A DNA stretch of 42,051 nt. It comes from Gemmatimonadales bacterium. Lineage in GTDB: Bacteria; Krumholzibacteriota; Krumholzibacteriia; LZORAL124-64-63. The first letter of the stretch is position 1. Each line of letters begins with the position of its first letter. Below the pieces are notes generated by a model. The model worked only from the letters and a program-made list of their open reading frames with translations, was not told the origin of the DNA and searched no databases. This document shows, in pieces, positions 29,279 through 37,762 of the stretch. Location of the stretch: contig JAHOYV010000039.1 of assembly GCA_019038745.1 (NCBI GenBank), forward strand, positions 1 through 42,051. Direction: 5' to 3'. Made by a program: the position numbers and the translations under genes.

Positions 29279-30435
29279 GCTATTTCGGCAGACTCGATGA
29301 AATTGGAGCGGGCATAATCGGGCGGGCTGTTACCGACACCCTGTACGTCTCTCCGTCTGGCGGCAACACAGATGGAAGGACGTGGGACGGCGCTTTCACT
29401 ACGATTCAAGCCGCCCTTGACGCCGCGCCAACTGATACCGGCAAGGCAACGCTGATACTTATTGGCCCAAACCCGACATGGTACGATATCAATACCACCG
29501 GTGATCCGACGTGGTCAGGCAATTATATTCTTAAAGGAACGCATCGCGCGTGGGCAAGCATCAAAAATACTCATGCTTCGGCCACTTCGATTTTGAATTT
29601 TACGGGCAAGGCAAGTGTAGAGAGTTTGGCGTTTGGGTTAACCGGGTCGGGTAACGGTATTGTGCTCACAGGTAAAGGCTTTAGGGTTAATCACTGCGGA
29701 TTCAATGCTATTGGCGCAACGGGGGCTTCTTCGTGTATTTGGGTCGGGGACGGCGCGACGATAAACGGTGGGAAAATACAGGATATCGAAGTGCGAGGCA
29801 ATCAATCGTACACGACGGGATTGACACTGAACAACGCCAGCATCAACGAAATGACCCATATTCACATGCACAACTGCTTAACAGGAATCCATATACTCAA
29901 CGCTGATAGCGATGTAAATACGTTTGTCGATATGGATTTGGGGCTTTGCACTATCGGAATAGATATCGACGCAGGCAATGCCCAGCACTTTTTCGGCGTC
30001 AACTTTCACGGCTGCACCACGAACATAGACGACGAAGTCGGCGACCATATCTTCGAACATATCACCGGTGATTTCCCGATATATACCAGCCCCGCTAACC
30101 TGGCTGGAATCACGGCGACGGCCCATGTTGACGCCAATACATGGGGAGCCGACACTGAGATAATAGCCGCTGGAGCCATAGACGTGCCGTTCCGAGTTGT
30201 CGGCATAGTAACCGTGCCCAATGTGACCCAATGGCATTCCGTTCGTTTTAGCGATGACAGTGGTTCTACATTTTATGACGAGACGCTATTTTACAGTACA
30301 AAGTTTCAAGGCACAGAACATCCTCCAGGGACTGGATTCATCTTCAATAAGGGGACGCGGATATCCTGTAGCGTAAAGGCGGAATCGGGAGGCAGCGACA
30401 CAATACAGGTATGGCTTAAAGTTCAAGAAATATAG
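29275..30435 (+). CDS. Right-handed beta-helix protein (pectate-lyase-like)
   Basis: A 386-residue protein. VSPSGGNTDGRTWDGAFTTI and QAALDAAP near the N-terminus are the entry motif of parallel beta-helix proteins. They are followed by rungs such as GNGIVLTGKGFRVNHCGF, GGKIQDIEVRG, INEMTHIHMHNC and GIDIDAGNAQHFFGVNFHGC. After about residue 290 a separate beta domain follows. Proteins of this type are tail-spikes or depolymerases, but no catalytic residues can be assigned. ATG 29275 overlaps the previous stop (ATGA); ATG 29263 is an alternative. Confidence 0.75.
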   Translation: MSYFGRLDEIGAGIIGRAVTDTLYVSPSGGNTDGRTWDGAFTTIQAALDAAPTDTGKATLILIGPNPTWYDINTTGDPTWSGNYILKGTHRAWASIKNTHASATSILNFTGKASVESLAFGLTGSGNGIVLTGKGFRVNHCGFNAIGATGASSCIWVGDGATINGGKIQDIEVRGNQSYTTGLTLNNASINEMTHIHMHNCLTGIHILNADSDVNTFVDMDLGLCTIGIDIDAGNAQHFFGVNFHGCTTNIDDEVGDHIFEHITGDFPIYTSPANLAGITATAHVDANTWGADTEIIAAGAIDVPFRVVGIVTVPNVTQWHSVRFSDDSGSTFYDETLFYSTKFQGTEHPPGTGFIFNKGTRISCSVKAESGGSDTIQVWLKVQEI

Positions 30436-30444
30436 GAGAATCAA

Positions 30445-30828
30445 ATGAGACGATCAAAGACATTGTTAATCGGCTTGGCGCTGATTGGAGCGGTATTTGG
30501 TTATGTGCTGGGCACGACAGAGTCAGCGACTTACGCGGAATTGGGCCAGATTGACGATCCGAATGTGATGGCGGCGGCGCTTGACCCGAACACGTTCGAT
30601 CCGAATGACCCGAACCACGTGATGATCCAGTTTGATTACATGGAGAATCAGATTCGGCAGATGCGGCATCTTTACCGGCTCCACGTACAAGGCAAGGTGA
30701 TTGTCTACGAAGTCGATCAGCCGCTTAGTCCGAGCGTCAAACTCAGTCTGCGTCAGAAGTTCCGACTGCGATTGCGCGGGCTTGGCGTTGCTGTCAGCAG
30801 AATGCGTGATGTTACGCCGCCCAACTAG
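30445..30828 (+). CDS. Exported or membrane-anchored small protein
   Basis: A 127-residue protein. The N-terminus (MRRSKTLLIGLALIGAVFGY) is a signal peptide or anchor. The middle is Asp/Asn/Pro-rich (LDPNTFDPNDPNHVM) and reminiscent of calcium-binding or dockerin-like linkers, though no complete motif is present. The C-terminus is basic and helical (LRQKFRLRLRGLGVAVSRMR). TAGGAGAATC precedes the start. Function unknown. Confidence 0.6.
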   Translation: MRRSKTLLIGLALIGAVFGYVLGTTESATYAELGQIDDPNVMAAALDPNTFDPNDPNHVMIQFDYMENQIRQMRHLYRLHVQGKVIVYEVDQPLSPSVKLSLRQKFRLRLRGLGVAVSRMRDVTPPN

Positions 30829-30837
30829 GAGGCTTCA

Positions 30838-31674
30838 ATGAGTACGCTCACAACTCTCGCGAATTATAAGGCCCACGCTGGGATCACTGACTCGGCGGAC
30901 GATGCTCTGATTACATTGGAGCTTGAACGCGCGACGAAAGCGATTCAGGTTGAATGTGACCGCGATTTGGTAGCGGATACGTACCGCGAGAGGTACAACG
31001 GTGAAGGCGACTGCGAAATCATCCTCGATCAATATCCGATCACGGCGATTTCGCTGGTCAGCACGGACGTACTCGATATTATCAGTATCGCCAACACGTC
31101 CACGGACGCCTACAATGCGAGCGTCGACATCAGCGCTACCACAATGACCCTTACTATCTCTGGTGGCTCAGACGCAGGCTCAGACGCTCTAACGCTGTCC
31201 TCGTATACGCTCACCACACTGGTTGCCGCGATTGACGCTTTGGGCAAGGGCTGGGATGCGGAATTGCTGCTCTCCGATTACGGTGTATGGGCGGCGACGG
31301 AACTCTTGCCGGTCTATGGCAGAGGTTGTCTTGACCAGTTGACTTACGCGACCATTCCCGGCACGCCAGCCGAAGATTACGTGGTTGCAACCGACGAGGG
31401 GGTCATCACGTTTGCATCGAGCCTGACGAGGGGTACGCAGAATATCGTGGTCAAATACTCGGCTGGCTGGGCGACTATCCCTGCGGACCTCGAGCGCATC
31501 GCAATCGAGTTGACCGATTATTACTATCGAGGCCGCAAAATCGACCCGTCAATTCAGGCCGAAAAGCTCGGCGACCATTCGATCACCTACAGCAAGGCAC
31601 AGCAGAGCAATGCGATTCCAGAGGGCCTTGTGCTGCGCCTCGCGAAATACAGGAGGTGGATGAGTGCCGATTGA
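30838..31674 (+). CDS. Head-tail connector (gp6-like)
   Basis: A 278-residue protein. The helical N-terminus TLANYKAHAGITDSADDALI, then LELERATKAIQVECDRDLV and the strand RYNGEGDCEIILDQYPITAI, matches the gp6/SPP1 gp15-type connector family, and the C-terminal IPADLERIAIELTDYYYRGR completes it. It is longer than the usual 100-200 residues because of an inserted beta-rich region (about residues 75-180). It should form the ring below the portal. AGGAGG precedes ATG 30838. Confidence 0.8.
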   Translation: MSTLTTLANYKAHAGITDSADDALITLELERATKAIQVECDRDLVADTYRERYNGEGDCEIILDQYPITAISLVSTDVLDIISIANTSTDAYNASVDISATTMTLTISGGSDAGSDALTLSSYTLTTLVAAIDALGKGWDAELLLSDYGVWAATELLPVYGRGCLDQLTYATIPGTPAEDYVVATDEGVITFASSLTRGTQNIVVKYSAGWATIPADLERIAIELTDYYYRGRKIDPSIQAEKLGDHSITYSKAQQSNAIPEGLVLRLAKYRRWMSAD

Positions 31675-31996
31675 CACGTTTATGACCGGAGTTTGCACAG
31701 TCAGGAAAAAGACTGAAACTACGTCGGCGACTGGCGATGTACAAAGCGCCTATGCCGACCGCATCAGCGCGCTTCGCTGCCGCATGACTCCGAACAGCGT
31801 CCGCGAAATCGAAGTTGCCGGCAAGATATCTACGCTCAGACTATTTACTCTGTACTGCGACGCGAGCGACGATGCGTTGACGATAGAACAAGGCGACCGC
31901 GTAGAGTTCGGCAATAGCGTATTCGAAGTCGATGGCATACACAATCCCGGCAGCCTCAACAGGCATCTTGAAATCTCGTTATGGGAGGTGGATTGA
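31664..31996 (+). CDS. Head closure or stopper protein
   Basis: A 110-residue protein with a GTG start 7 bases after AGGAGG (31651-31656). The pattern GVCTVRKKTETTSATGDVQS, LRCRMTPNSVREI and IEQGDRVEFGNSVFEVDGI is typical of the SPP1 gp16/HK97 gp7-like head-closure fold. It overlaps the connector gene by 11 bases and the next gene by one. Confidence 0.8.
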   Translation: MPIDTFMTGVCTVRKKTETTSATGDVQSAYADRISALRCRMTPNSVREIEVAGKISTLRLFTLYCDASDDALTIEQGDRVEFGNSVFEVDGIHNPGSLNRHLEISLWEVD

Positions 31997-32502
31997 TGTC
32001 CGTTATAAAATGGCACGCCACAAAGATAATGAGGCTGGCGACAAAAGCCGGGGTCAGTGCAATGACCGATGCCGCGCTTATCGTCGAGCGAGATGTCAAA
32101 GAGAATTTTACGGTAAGTTCCAAGTTAGGCACAACCAAAAAGGGCAAAAAGGGGACGCGTCGGTCTGGTAAAGGGGCAAAGTCGAAGCGTCATTATCCCA
32201 GCAAGCCGGGCCAGGCCCCAGCAGTCGATTACGGGGCGTACAGGGCGTCGATATCCCACGAGGTTGTCGTCAAGCGGGATCAGGTTCACGCATTCGTCGG
32301 CTCGGACACAAAGAAACTCCAGCAGGAAAACGCTAAACGTCGTGGCATTAGCGCCGCTAAAACAGGTGTGGGCAGCGATTTGGATTACGGTTTTTATCTC
32401 GAAGAAGGAACGAGCAAAATGGAGCCGCGACCGCACTTGCGGCCCGCCGTCAAGCGGATGCGGCGTAAGATTCTAGAGAGATTGCGGAGGGCTTACGCAT
32501 GA
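31996..32502 (+). CDS. HK97 gp10-like neck protein
   Basis: A 168-residue protein. A helical start (MRLATKAGVSAMTDAALIVE) is followed by a Lys/Gly-rich basic loop, then GQAPAVDYGAYRASISHEVV, DLDYGFYLEEGTSKM and PRPHLRPAVKRM, a clear match to the HK97 gp10 family of minor tail/neck proteins. ATG 31996 is placed after GGGAGG; it shares one base with the previous stop. Confidence 0.85.
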   Translation: MSVIKWHATKIMRLATKAGVSAMTDAALIVERDVKENFTVSSKLGTTKKGKKGTRRSGKGAKSKRHYPSKPGQAPAVDYGAYRASISHEVVVKRDQVHAFVGSDTKKLQQENAKRRGISAAKTGVGSDLDYGFYLEEGTSKMEPRPHLRPAVKRMRRKILERLRRAYA

Positions 32503-32906
32503 TTACAGAAGCCTCAAAAGCAATCTTCGACCAGTACAACGCGACGCAGGCCCTTAAAATAGTGCTCCCCGGCGGGATGTTTTTTCATCAATCGCCGGAC
32601 AGCGTTACGACGCCATATTGCGTTTACCGCATGGGCGGATACGACCGCGAAGAAATTACCGGCACGGCTGCGAATGCCATCGTCGAAGTCGATTGGCTGT
32701 TTCATGTAGCGAGCGATGCAGTTGATGGCGGCGAAGAAATACGCGATTGCATACAGGCAATCGAGGATGCGTACAACTGGCAGACGTTAAGTGTCAGCGG
32801 ATACAATTTCATATCAATGCAACTGATGAGCGTCGGCCCAATTATGCGCGTGCATGAACAATGGGAATGTGTGCTCTATATGACAATGAAAGTTGAAAAG
32901 GAGTAA
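32499..32906 (+). CDS. Tail terminator-like protein (DUF3168-type)
   Basis: A 135-residue protein. The order of elements is an N-terminal helix (KAIFDQYNATQALKIVL), PYCVYRMGGYDREEITGTAA, a VDWLFHVASD strand, an EEIRDCIQAIEDAYN helix and a C-terminal strand pair (WECVLYMTMKV). This is the order of the tail-terminator fold that caps the tube. It starts in an ATGA overlap and lies exactly where the tail terminator is expected. Confidence 0.72.
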   Translation: MITEASKAIFDQYNATQALKIVLPGGMFFHQSPDSVTTPYCVYRMGGYDREEITGTAANAIVEVDWLFHVASDAVDGGEEIRDCIQAIEDAYNWQTLSVSGYNFISMQLMSVGPIMRVHEQWECVLYMTMKVEKE

Positions 32907-32909
32907 GCA

Positions 32910-33290
32910 ATGGCGGCTTTCAGTAGCAAGAAAACGACCGTCACATTTTCGGGCCTCACGCTTGAAATGGGGACGGTTACCGTAACGGCAAACGTCGCCG
33001 TTGAGAATGTGACTGTAACGCAGTTGTCTGATTTCGTGGAGCAATACGTGGTCGGCATGAAGGACTGGACGGCGAGCTTCGAGGGCGTTCTGCCCCTTGC
33101 CGGTGTGGGATTAACCGCACTGGGAACTTCGGCCACACTGACAATCGACTTTGAGGAGACTGACAGCCAAAAGTATTCGGGCACGGCTATTTGCACGAAT
33201 ATCACGCCGAGTGGTTCTGCTCCCGGCGCTGGCCGCGTCTCGATATCATGGCAGGGTAACGGCGTCCTCGCAGAAGCCCCATCTGTCTAA
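32910..33290 (+). CDS. Tail tube-like protein 1
   Basis: A 126-residue beta-rich protein. The core includes MKDWTASFEGVLPLAG, followed by a strand of the form ATLTIDFEETDSQKYSG and an end with GQNG-like SWQGNGVL. The DWTASFEG box is shared with the next two genes. Proteins with this pattern are siphovirus major tail (tube) proteins. AAAAGGAG precedes the start. Which of the three forms the main tube is not visible. Confidence 0.7.
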   Translation: MAAFSSKKTTVTFSGLTLEMGTVTVTANVAVENVTVTQLSDFVEQYVVGMKDWTASFEGVLPLAGVGLTALGTSATLTIDFEETDSQKYSGTAICTNITPSGSAPGAGRVSISWQGNGVLAEAPSV

Positions 33291-33307
33291 TAGAAATGAG
33301 GTGAAAC

Positions 33308-33856
33308 ATGGCGGCTGGTTCAGGAAAATACTGTTCGGTGCAATATGGCAGCACTCCGATTGCCAATGTGACCGACTGGTCGATAAACGCATCATCCGAC
33401 ATTGCCCCGGCGACGAGCGTACTCGAAGTCATAGGCGCATGGTCGGATTCTTACGGCACTTACGACGTTGGCGATGTGGTGACGTACAGCGGGGCCGTTT
33501 ACGAGTGCCATACATCGCATACGGCGGCAGTCGGCAAAGAACCGACCGAAACGGCGTACTGGAACGCCTCGCCCGGCGTTGAATCATATACAGCAGGGAT
33601 CAAACGCTGGGAAGCCTCCGTCACGGCTTATGTCGATTCCGCTGGACTTGAACCCAGTATCGAAGGCGATTTGGTTGACACGTCAACGAGCACGCTGGAT
33701 GTCTACTATCAATCGCCGGGCTTGAGCGGAAAAATGCTTACTGGTTCTGTATGGCTCAGGAACGCGCAGCCGTCAACGGATGTTAATGGAAACGCCGTTA
33801 TCAACTATTCATTTATCGGCGACGGTACGCTGACAGAACAGACAGATCCGACCTAA
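33308..33856 (+). CDS. Tail tube-like protein 2 with inserted chitin-binding-like module
   Basis: A 182-residue protein. It begins like the other two (GKYCSVQYGSTPIANVTDWS) and contains the RWEASVTAYVD version of the shared box. Between about residues 42 and 85 it carries an inserted module, WSDSYGTYDVGDVVTYSG then YECHTSHTAAVGKEPTETAYWN, closely resembling ChtBD3/CBM5-12 carbohydrate-binding modules. The module would project from the tail surface. GAGGTG precedes the start. Confidence 0.75.
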   Translation: MAAGSGKYCSVQYGSTPIANVTDWSINASSDIAPATSVLEVIGAWSDSYGTYDVGDVVTYSGAVYECHTSHTAAVGKEPTETAYWNASPGVESYTAGIKRWEASVTAYVDSAGLEPSIEGDLVDTSTSTLDVYYQSPGLSGKMLTGSVWLRNAQPSTDVNGNAVINYSFIGDGTLTEQTDPT

Positions 33857-33868
33857 GAGGGCTTAAAA

Positions 33869-34306
33869 ATGGCGACAATGCACGGCAAATTGGCCGAGAT
33901 ACAATGGGACGCTGAGGTTTCAAGGCAGGAATTGACAGGCGGACAAAGCTGGTCTCTTGATGCATCACGACAATATATCGACGTCACGGCGATGGGCGAT
34001 ACATGGGCGACGTTCCTGCCGGTCTTTGCGGATTGGACTGCGTCCGTCACGTGCGATTTGCAACTGGCTGGCTCCGATATCGGCCTGATACCTGGCGACC
34101 CGAACGGCGTGGGCGACGTTCCCGCGTATATCGAGTTGTATTTCGAGGCCGACACCGGAGCTTACAAAATGCTTTACGGTGAATGTATCTGTTCGGGCCT
34201 GAGCATCAACGCAGATGCGGCGGGCAAACCCGGTATCACATACGAATTCCAAGGGGCGGATTCGCTGCTTGCGTACTATTCCGGCGCGTCCCGCAAAACA
34301 TATTAA
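33869..34306 (+). CDS. Tail tube-like protein 3
   Basis: A 145-residue protein, third of the tandem set. GKLAEIQWDAEVSRQE opens it, DWTASVTCDLQLAG is its version of the shared box, and YEFQGADSLLAYY ends it. A short loop with Pro/Asp/Gly (IPGDPNGVGD) is specific to this copy. The ribosome site is AGAGGG. Its role as tube or minor tube protein is inferred from the family pattern. Confidence 0.7.
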   Translation: MATMHGKLAEIQWDAEVSRQELTGGQSWSLDASRQYIDVTAMGDTWATFLPVFADWTASVTCDLQLAGSDIGLIPGDPNGVGDVPAYIELYFEADTGAYKMLYGECICSGLSINADAAGKPGITYEFQGADSLLAYYSGASRKTY

Positions 34307-34324
34307 CGATTCTGGAGAATCCCA

Positions 34325-34786
34325 ATGGCTTTGAATATGGCAGGTTACACCAGACCGAAACGAGAGTTTGATATTGGGGCCGACCGGCCCCTCAAGTTCA
34401 CGGAGCTTTCGCTCGGCGATTACGCGGCGTTTTCCGCGTGGGTAGCAGAACAGCGAGACATCAACGCATCCCGGCATTCAGAAAAGATTAAGCAACTGGC
34501 GCGTGATATCGAGGGCATCGATCCGCTGGTGTTGCTGGAGAAACTTTGCTCGCCGCCGACTGACGAAGAAATCGAGCACGCCGAGACGACGCCAGAGGGT
34601 ATCGGTTACTTGATTTATCTCAGCCTTAAATATGCCTACCCCGAAATCTCGCACATTGAAGCGATGCAAGTTGTTCCAATCGGCATGATAGCGGAAGTTA
34701 TCCAGTTCATCATGCCCAAAAAAGACGGCGACCCCGCAAACCCCAAGAAGGCCCCGGCGAAAAGAACACAGGCGAGGAAGCGATAG
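34325..34786 (+). CDS. Tail assembly chaperone, short form
   Basis: A 153-residue helical protein located between tube and tape-measure genes, where lambda gpG-like chaperones are found. The body has PLKFTELSLGDYAAFSAWV, DPLVLLEKLC and IGYLIYLSLKYAYPEISH. The last 25 residues are Lys/Pro/Ala-rich and follow CCCAAAAAAG (34715-34724), a probable slip site from which a longer product can be made by a -1 shift. GGAGAATCCC precedes ATG 34325. Confidence 0.75.
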   Translation: MALNMAGYTRPKREFDIGADRPLKFTELSLGDYAAFSAWVAEQRDINASRHSEKIKQLARDIEGIDPLVLLEKLCSPPTDEEIEHAETTPEGIGYLIYLSLKYAYPEISHIEAMQVVPIGMIAEVIQFIMPKKDGDPANPKKAPAKRTQARKR

Positions 34787-35010
34787 CAATCGCCGTCGGC
34801 CAGATATGCAGGTTCTTCGGATGGGGCCTGCAAGAAACTCTCGCCTTGAGCTTTACGCAGTTTAGAACGGTTATGAAGACAATGCCGCACATTATAAAAA
34901 TGGAATCCGGTTGCTCGGACGATGAGACGAGCGACGCAACCGCGAATAGTCAGGCGGCGGCTGCGATGTTTCCGCCAGGTAAGGGTAAGGGGCCACGATG
35001 CCTACGCTAG
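34723..35010 (+). CDS. -1 frameshift extension of the tail assembly chaperone
   Basis: In the -1 frame relative to 34325-34786, a frame is open from before the CCCAAAAAAG run to TAG 35008-35010. After a low-complexity stretch it gives GEEAIAIAVGQICRFFGWGLQ, LALSFTQFRTVMKTMPHIIK and an acidic then Gly/Lys tail. It lacks a good start codon, looks like a gpT-type second domain, and overlaps the tape measure start by 13 bases. The fusion would have about 228 residues. The exact slip codon is not certain. Confidence 0.6.
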   Translation, partial: RRRPRKPQEGPGEKNTGEEAIAIAVGQICRFFGWGLQETLALSFTQFRTVMKTMPHIIKMESGCSDDETSDATANSQAAAAMFPPGKGKGPRCLR

Positions 35011-36887
35011 GGCAAGCAAAAGTTGATATTCTGGCGAATCTGAAACCGCTGAGGGCTGGGCTGGCTTCTGCCCAAGCAATGGTATCAAGTGCAATGCGGT
35101 CTGTGTCTCGCCGGATTACATCCGGCATGAGTCGTATAGTGTCCAGCATAGGCCGAATGATTAAATCAATGGGTCGGCGGATTGTCAGCGCCACAAAATG
35201 GGCGACTGTCGGGCTGGTTGGCTTGCAGGCGGCGCTCGTCAAAGTGGCTATGAGCGCCGAAGAATCCGAAAACTTGTTTACGGTTGCAATGGGCAAAATG
35301 GCCGATAGCACGCGCAAGTGGTCGAATGAACTTAGTAAATCGCTGGGCCTTAACGCTTACGAGTTGCGCCGACAGGTTGGCATATTCTATACCATGTTCG
35401 AGTCATTAGGTGTCGGGGCCGAAAATGCGGCGGCGATGAGTGAGCAGCTTGTACAGTTATCGAACGACATGGCGTCGTATTATAATATCTCACAGAGCAT
35501 CGCTTTCGATAAGTTGTCGGCGGGGATGATGGGCGAAATCGAGCCATTGAAACGCCTCGGCATAATCGTCAAAGAAGAGTTTATCAAACAACAGGCAATA
35601 CGTGCCGGCATCATAAAGCAGGGCCAAGCTCTAAACGAAGTGCAAAAGGTGTATGTTCGTTTCAATGCGATTCTTTCGCAAACAACAAAGGCCCAAGGTG
35701 ACCTGAAACGAACGTACGATGCCACGACGAATGTATTTCGCACCATTGGCTCGCGCATAAAGATGACATCTGTCTTGATTGGAAATCAACTCTTGCCGCG
35801 TGTCAATGAAGTCGCCAAGGCGTTTCGAGATTGGCTGATTGAAAACGAAACGGAAATTGTCAATTGGGCCGACAAGGCATACACGTCCATCGAAACGGTG
35901 ATAGACGTGATGAAGGAATTCTACGGCTTATTACGAGAAGACCCAAAAGGCGCCGCTGCGAATCTAGGTAAAGCATTTATGGAGGTGATAAAGGCGGTCG
36001 GGACTTCAATGGCGGCTATCGGCGCTATGATGGGGCAGCAGTTTGTTGATACAGTTAAAAGAGGGATGACATTAGGAATTGAGACGGACGAAGACGTGCT
36101 TGCTGAATACCGGAATCTCGTTAAGCCAACAGGCGAATTTGCCTTTAAGGGAAGATGGCATAAAGAACTGCCTTGGTATAATCGGCTAACGGAAAGTCGA
36201 GGCATGCACGTTACGCCCTTGTCTGGGCCACGTTGGGAGCCACCGGATTACGGCGGGCACATGAACATAGGAACAAGCAAGGGACGTTGGGTTCGCACTG
36301 AGATGTTAGCACAGCCAACGCACCCGGGATTGATGCCGCGTGCCCGCGCGAATGTAGCTTGGAAAGAACTCGAAACCATTCTTTTCGGTGTCGGCGAAGT
36401 AATGAAGCAGGGCGTTGCCGACGCGACAAAGAAGTTGTTTTCCGATGACACCATAGCAGTTTTAGAGGGTCGGCACAAGGCTAGAATGGATGCGTTACTG
36501 AAACGAACGACTGCCGGGGCGGGCATAGACGATGGAATGCCGTTCGGTATGGGCTTTGCCGGTAGAATGGCAAGTAGTGTTAAGGACGCTGTCAAGGAAA
36601 TACAGCAAGAATTGGGGCCACGCGCCATATCGCCTTATGTTCCACTTGCCCCTCCGGTTGAAGCAGTACCGGATATCGTTGAACCTGCTATGCCTCCGGG
36701 CCTTGCCTTTGTCGGCGTGAAAGAGTTCTGGAAGCAGTTGTCAGTCCAAGTTGGCACTGGGCAAAATGATATGCAAGTACAAATCCGGGACGAACAGAAG
36801 AAGACGACAAAAGCGGTTGAGGTCGGAACCTCTGACATCCGCAAGGCATTAACGCAATTCGCAACGGTAGCATTCGTGGGGCCATAA
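34998..36887 (+). CDS. Tape measure protein
   Basis: A 629-residue protein. The first 65 residues are Ser/Arg/Met-rich helices (SSAMRSVSRRITSGMSRIVS), followed by a hydrophobic segment (ATVGLVGLQAALVKVAM). The next part (AAAMSEQLVQLSNDMASYYN, QSIAFDKLSAGMMGEIEPLK, then RLGI) is a conserved tape-measure pattern. The C-terminal half is less regular. At about 0.15 nm per residue the tail would be short, near 90-95 nm. It starts inside the frameshift extension of the chaperone. Confidence 0.92.
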   Translation: MPTLGQAKVDILANLKPLRAGLASAQAMVSSAMRSVSRRITSGMSRIVSSIGRMIKSMGRRIVSATKWATVGLVGLQAALVKVAMSAEESENLFTVAMGKMADSTRKWSNELSKSLGLNAYELRRQVGIFYTMFESLGVGAENAAAMSEQLVQLSNDMASYYNISQSIAFDKLSAGMMGEIEPLKRLGIIVKEEFIKQQAIRAGIIKQGQALNEVQKVYVRFNAILSQTTKAQGDLKRTYDATTNVFRTIGSRIKMTSVLIGNQLLPRVNEVAKAFRDWLIENETEIVNWADKAYTSIETVIDVMKEFYGLLREDPKGAAANLGKAFMEVIKAVGTSMAAIGAMMGQQFVDTVKRGMTLGIETDEDVLAEYRNLVKPTGEFAFKGRWHKELPWYNRLTESRGMHVTPLSGPRWEPPDYGGHMNIGTSKGRWVRTEMLAQPTHPGLMPRARANVAWKELETILFGVGEVMKQGVADATKKLFSDDTIAVLEGRHKARMDALLKRTTAGAGIDDGMPFGMGFAGRMASSVKDAVKEIQQELGPRAISPYVPLAPPVEAVPDIVEPAMPPGLAFVGVKEFWKQLSVQVGTGQNDMQVQIRDEQKKTTKAVEVGTSDIRKALTQFATVAFVGP

Positions 36888-37762
36888 TGGCAGATAAAAC
36901 TTTTAGCGAAGATGGATATTCGTACACCGAGGACTTTGGCAGCCCGCGTGAATATGTCGCTCAGACTGATGTTCGTGTCGATCGCCATTTGCTTTGCGAT
37001 TGGGGCGACAGGCTGGCTTTGGCCCGTGCTCTTCTTGGCTACCGTCAAGGATCGAGCATCAAGCATCCGCACAAGTACAAACCGGAGGGTGGAACTGATA
37101 TTATCGCATACGCCCAGTCGGTTCAAACCGAACCCGTCGGCAGGCCAACGTCAGCGACCAGCAGCTACGAAAAGGCGAGGCTGATAGTCACATACGGCCC
37201 GCTGACCTACGATACCGCTGAGGGCGGCGAGGGGCCGTGGCCTCCACCCCCGCCAGGTTCACCGATAATATACGCCACTGAATCGCTTGAGGCGTCGATG
37301 GAATTTTTGACACTGCCTCGCAATGGCTTATATTTTGACACTGGCGTGGACAAGGTATCTCTCGATTCAAACGAACTCACAGTGCCCGCGAAACTAATAC
37401 CGTTGGTTGATTGGGTCTACACACTCCACGGTCTCGAACGTGTGCCGAACGCCTTTTTCGCGCTGCCGGGCACTGTCAATGATGCAGACGTCTACAGTAA
37501 ATCACTGGGATTCACCTTCTTTGAGGGCACGTTGCTGGCGGGCACCCCGACGCTGGGCCGCGAATATACCGATTTGGGCGTTACAATGTGGAGTGTGACG
37601 ATGCGGTTCACATACCGGAACAACGGCACAATCGACAACCCCAAGGGCTGGAATCATTTTCCGCGAACAGATGAGGGTTCTCTTTCATGGGAACGGATCA
37701 CAGACGGGGCGGACAATGTTGATATTTACGAGACAGCGGACTTTTCGCAACTGGTGATTTAA
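36887..37762 (+). CDS. Distal tail or baseplate protein
   Basis: A 291-residue protein after the tape measure. A Pro run (GPWPPPPPGSP, about residues 118-128) splits two parts. The second half has strands with LTLPRNGLYFDTGVDKVSL and GWNHFPRTDEGSLSWERI, the latter resembling phage minor tail proteins that lie at the tail tip. It starts one base before the previous stop ends and continues directly into the next gene. Assigned by position and composition. Confidence 0.6.
   Translation: MADKTFSEDGYSYTEDFGSPREYVAQTDVRVDRHLLCDWGDRLALARALLGYRQGSSIKHPHKYKPEGGTDIIAYAQSVQTEPVGRPTSATSSYEKARLIVTYGPLTYDTAEGGEGPWPPPPPGSPIIYATESLEASMEFLTLPRNGLYFDTGVDKVSLDSNELTVPAKLIPLVDWVYTLHGLERVPNAFFALPGTVNDADVYSKSLGFTFFEGTLLAGTPTLGREYTDLGVTMWSVTMRFTYRNNGTIDNPKGWNHFPRTDEGSLSWERITDGADNVDIYETADFSQLVI

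Noticed and set aside
37317..37345. TTGACA followed by TATTTT-like sequence
   Set aside because: Inside a well-supported tail gene with no downstream gene start nearby; likely chance.
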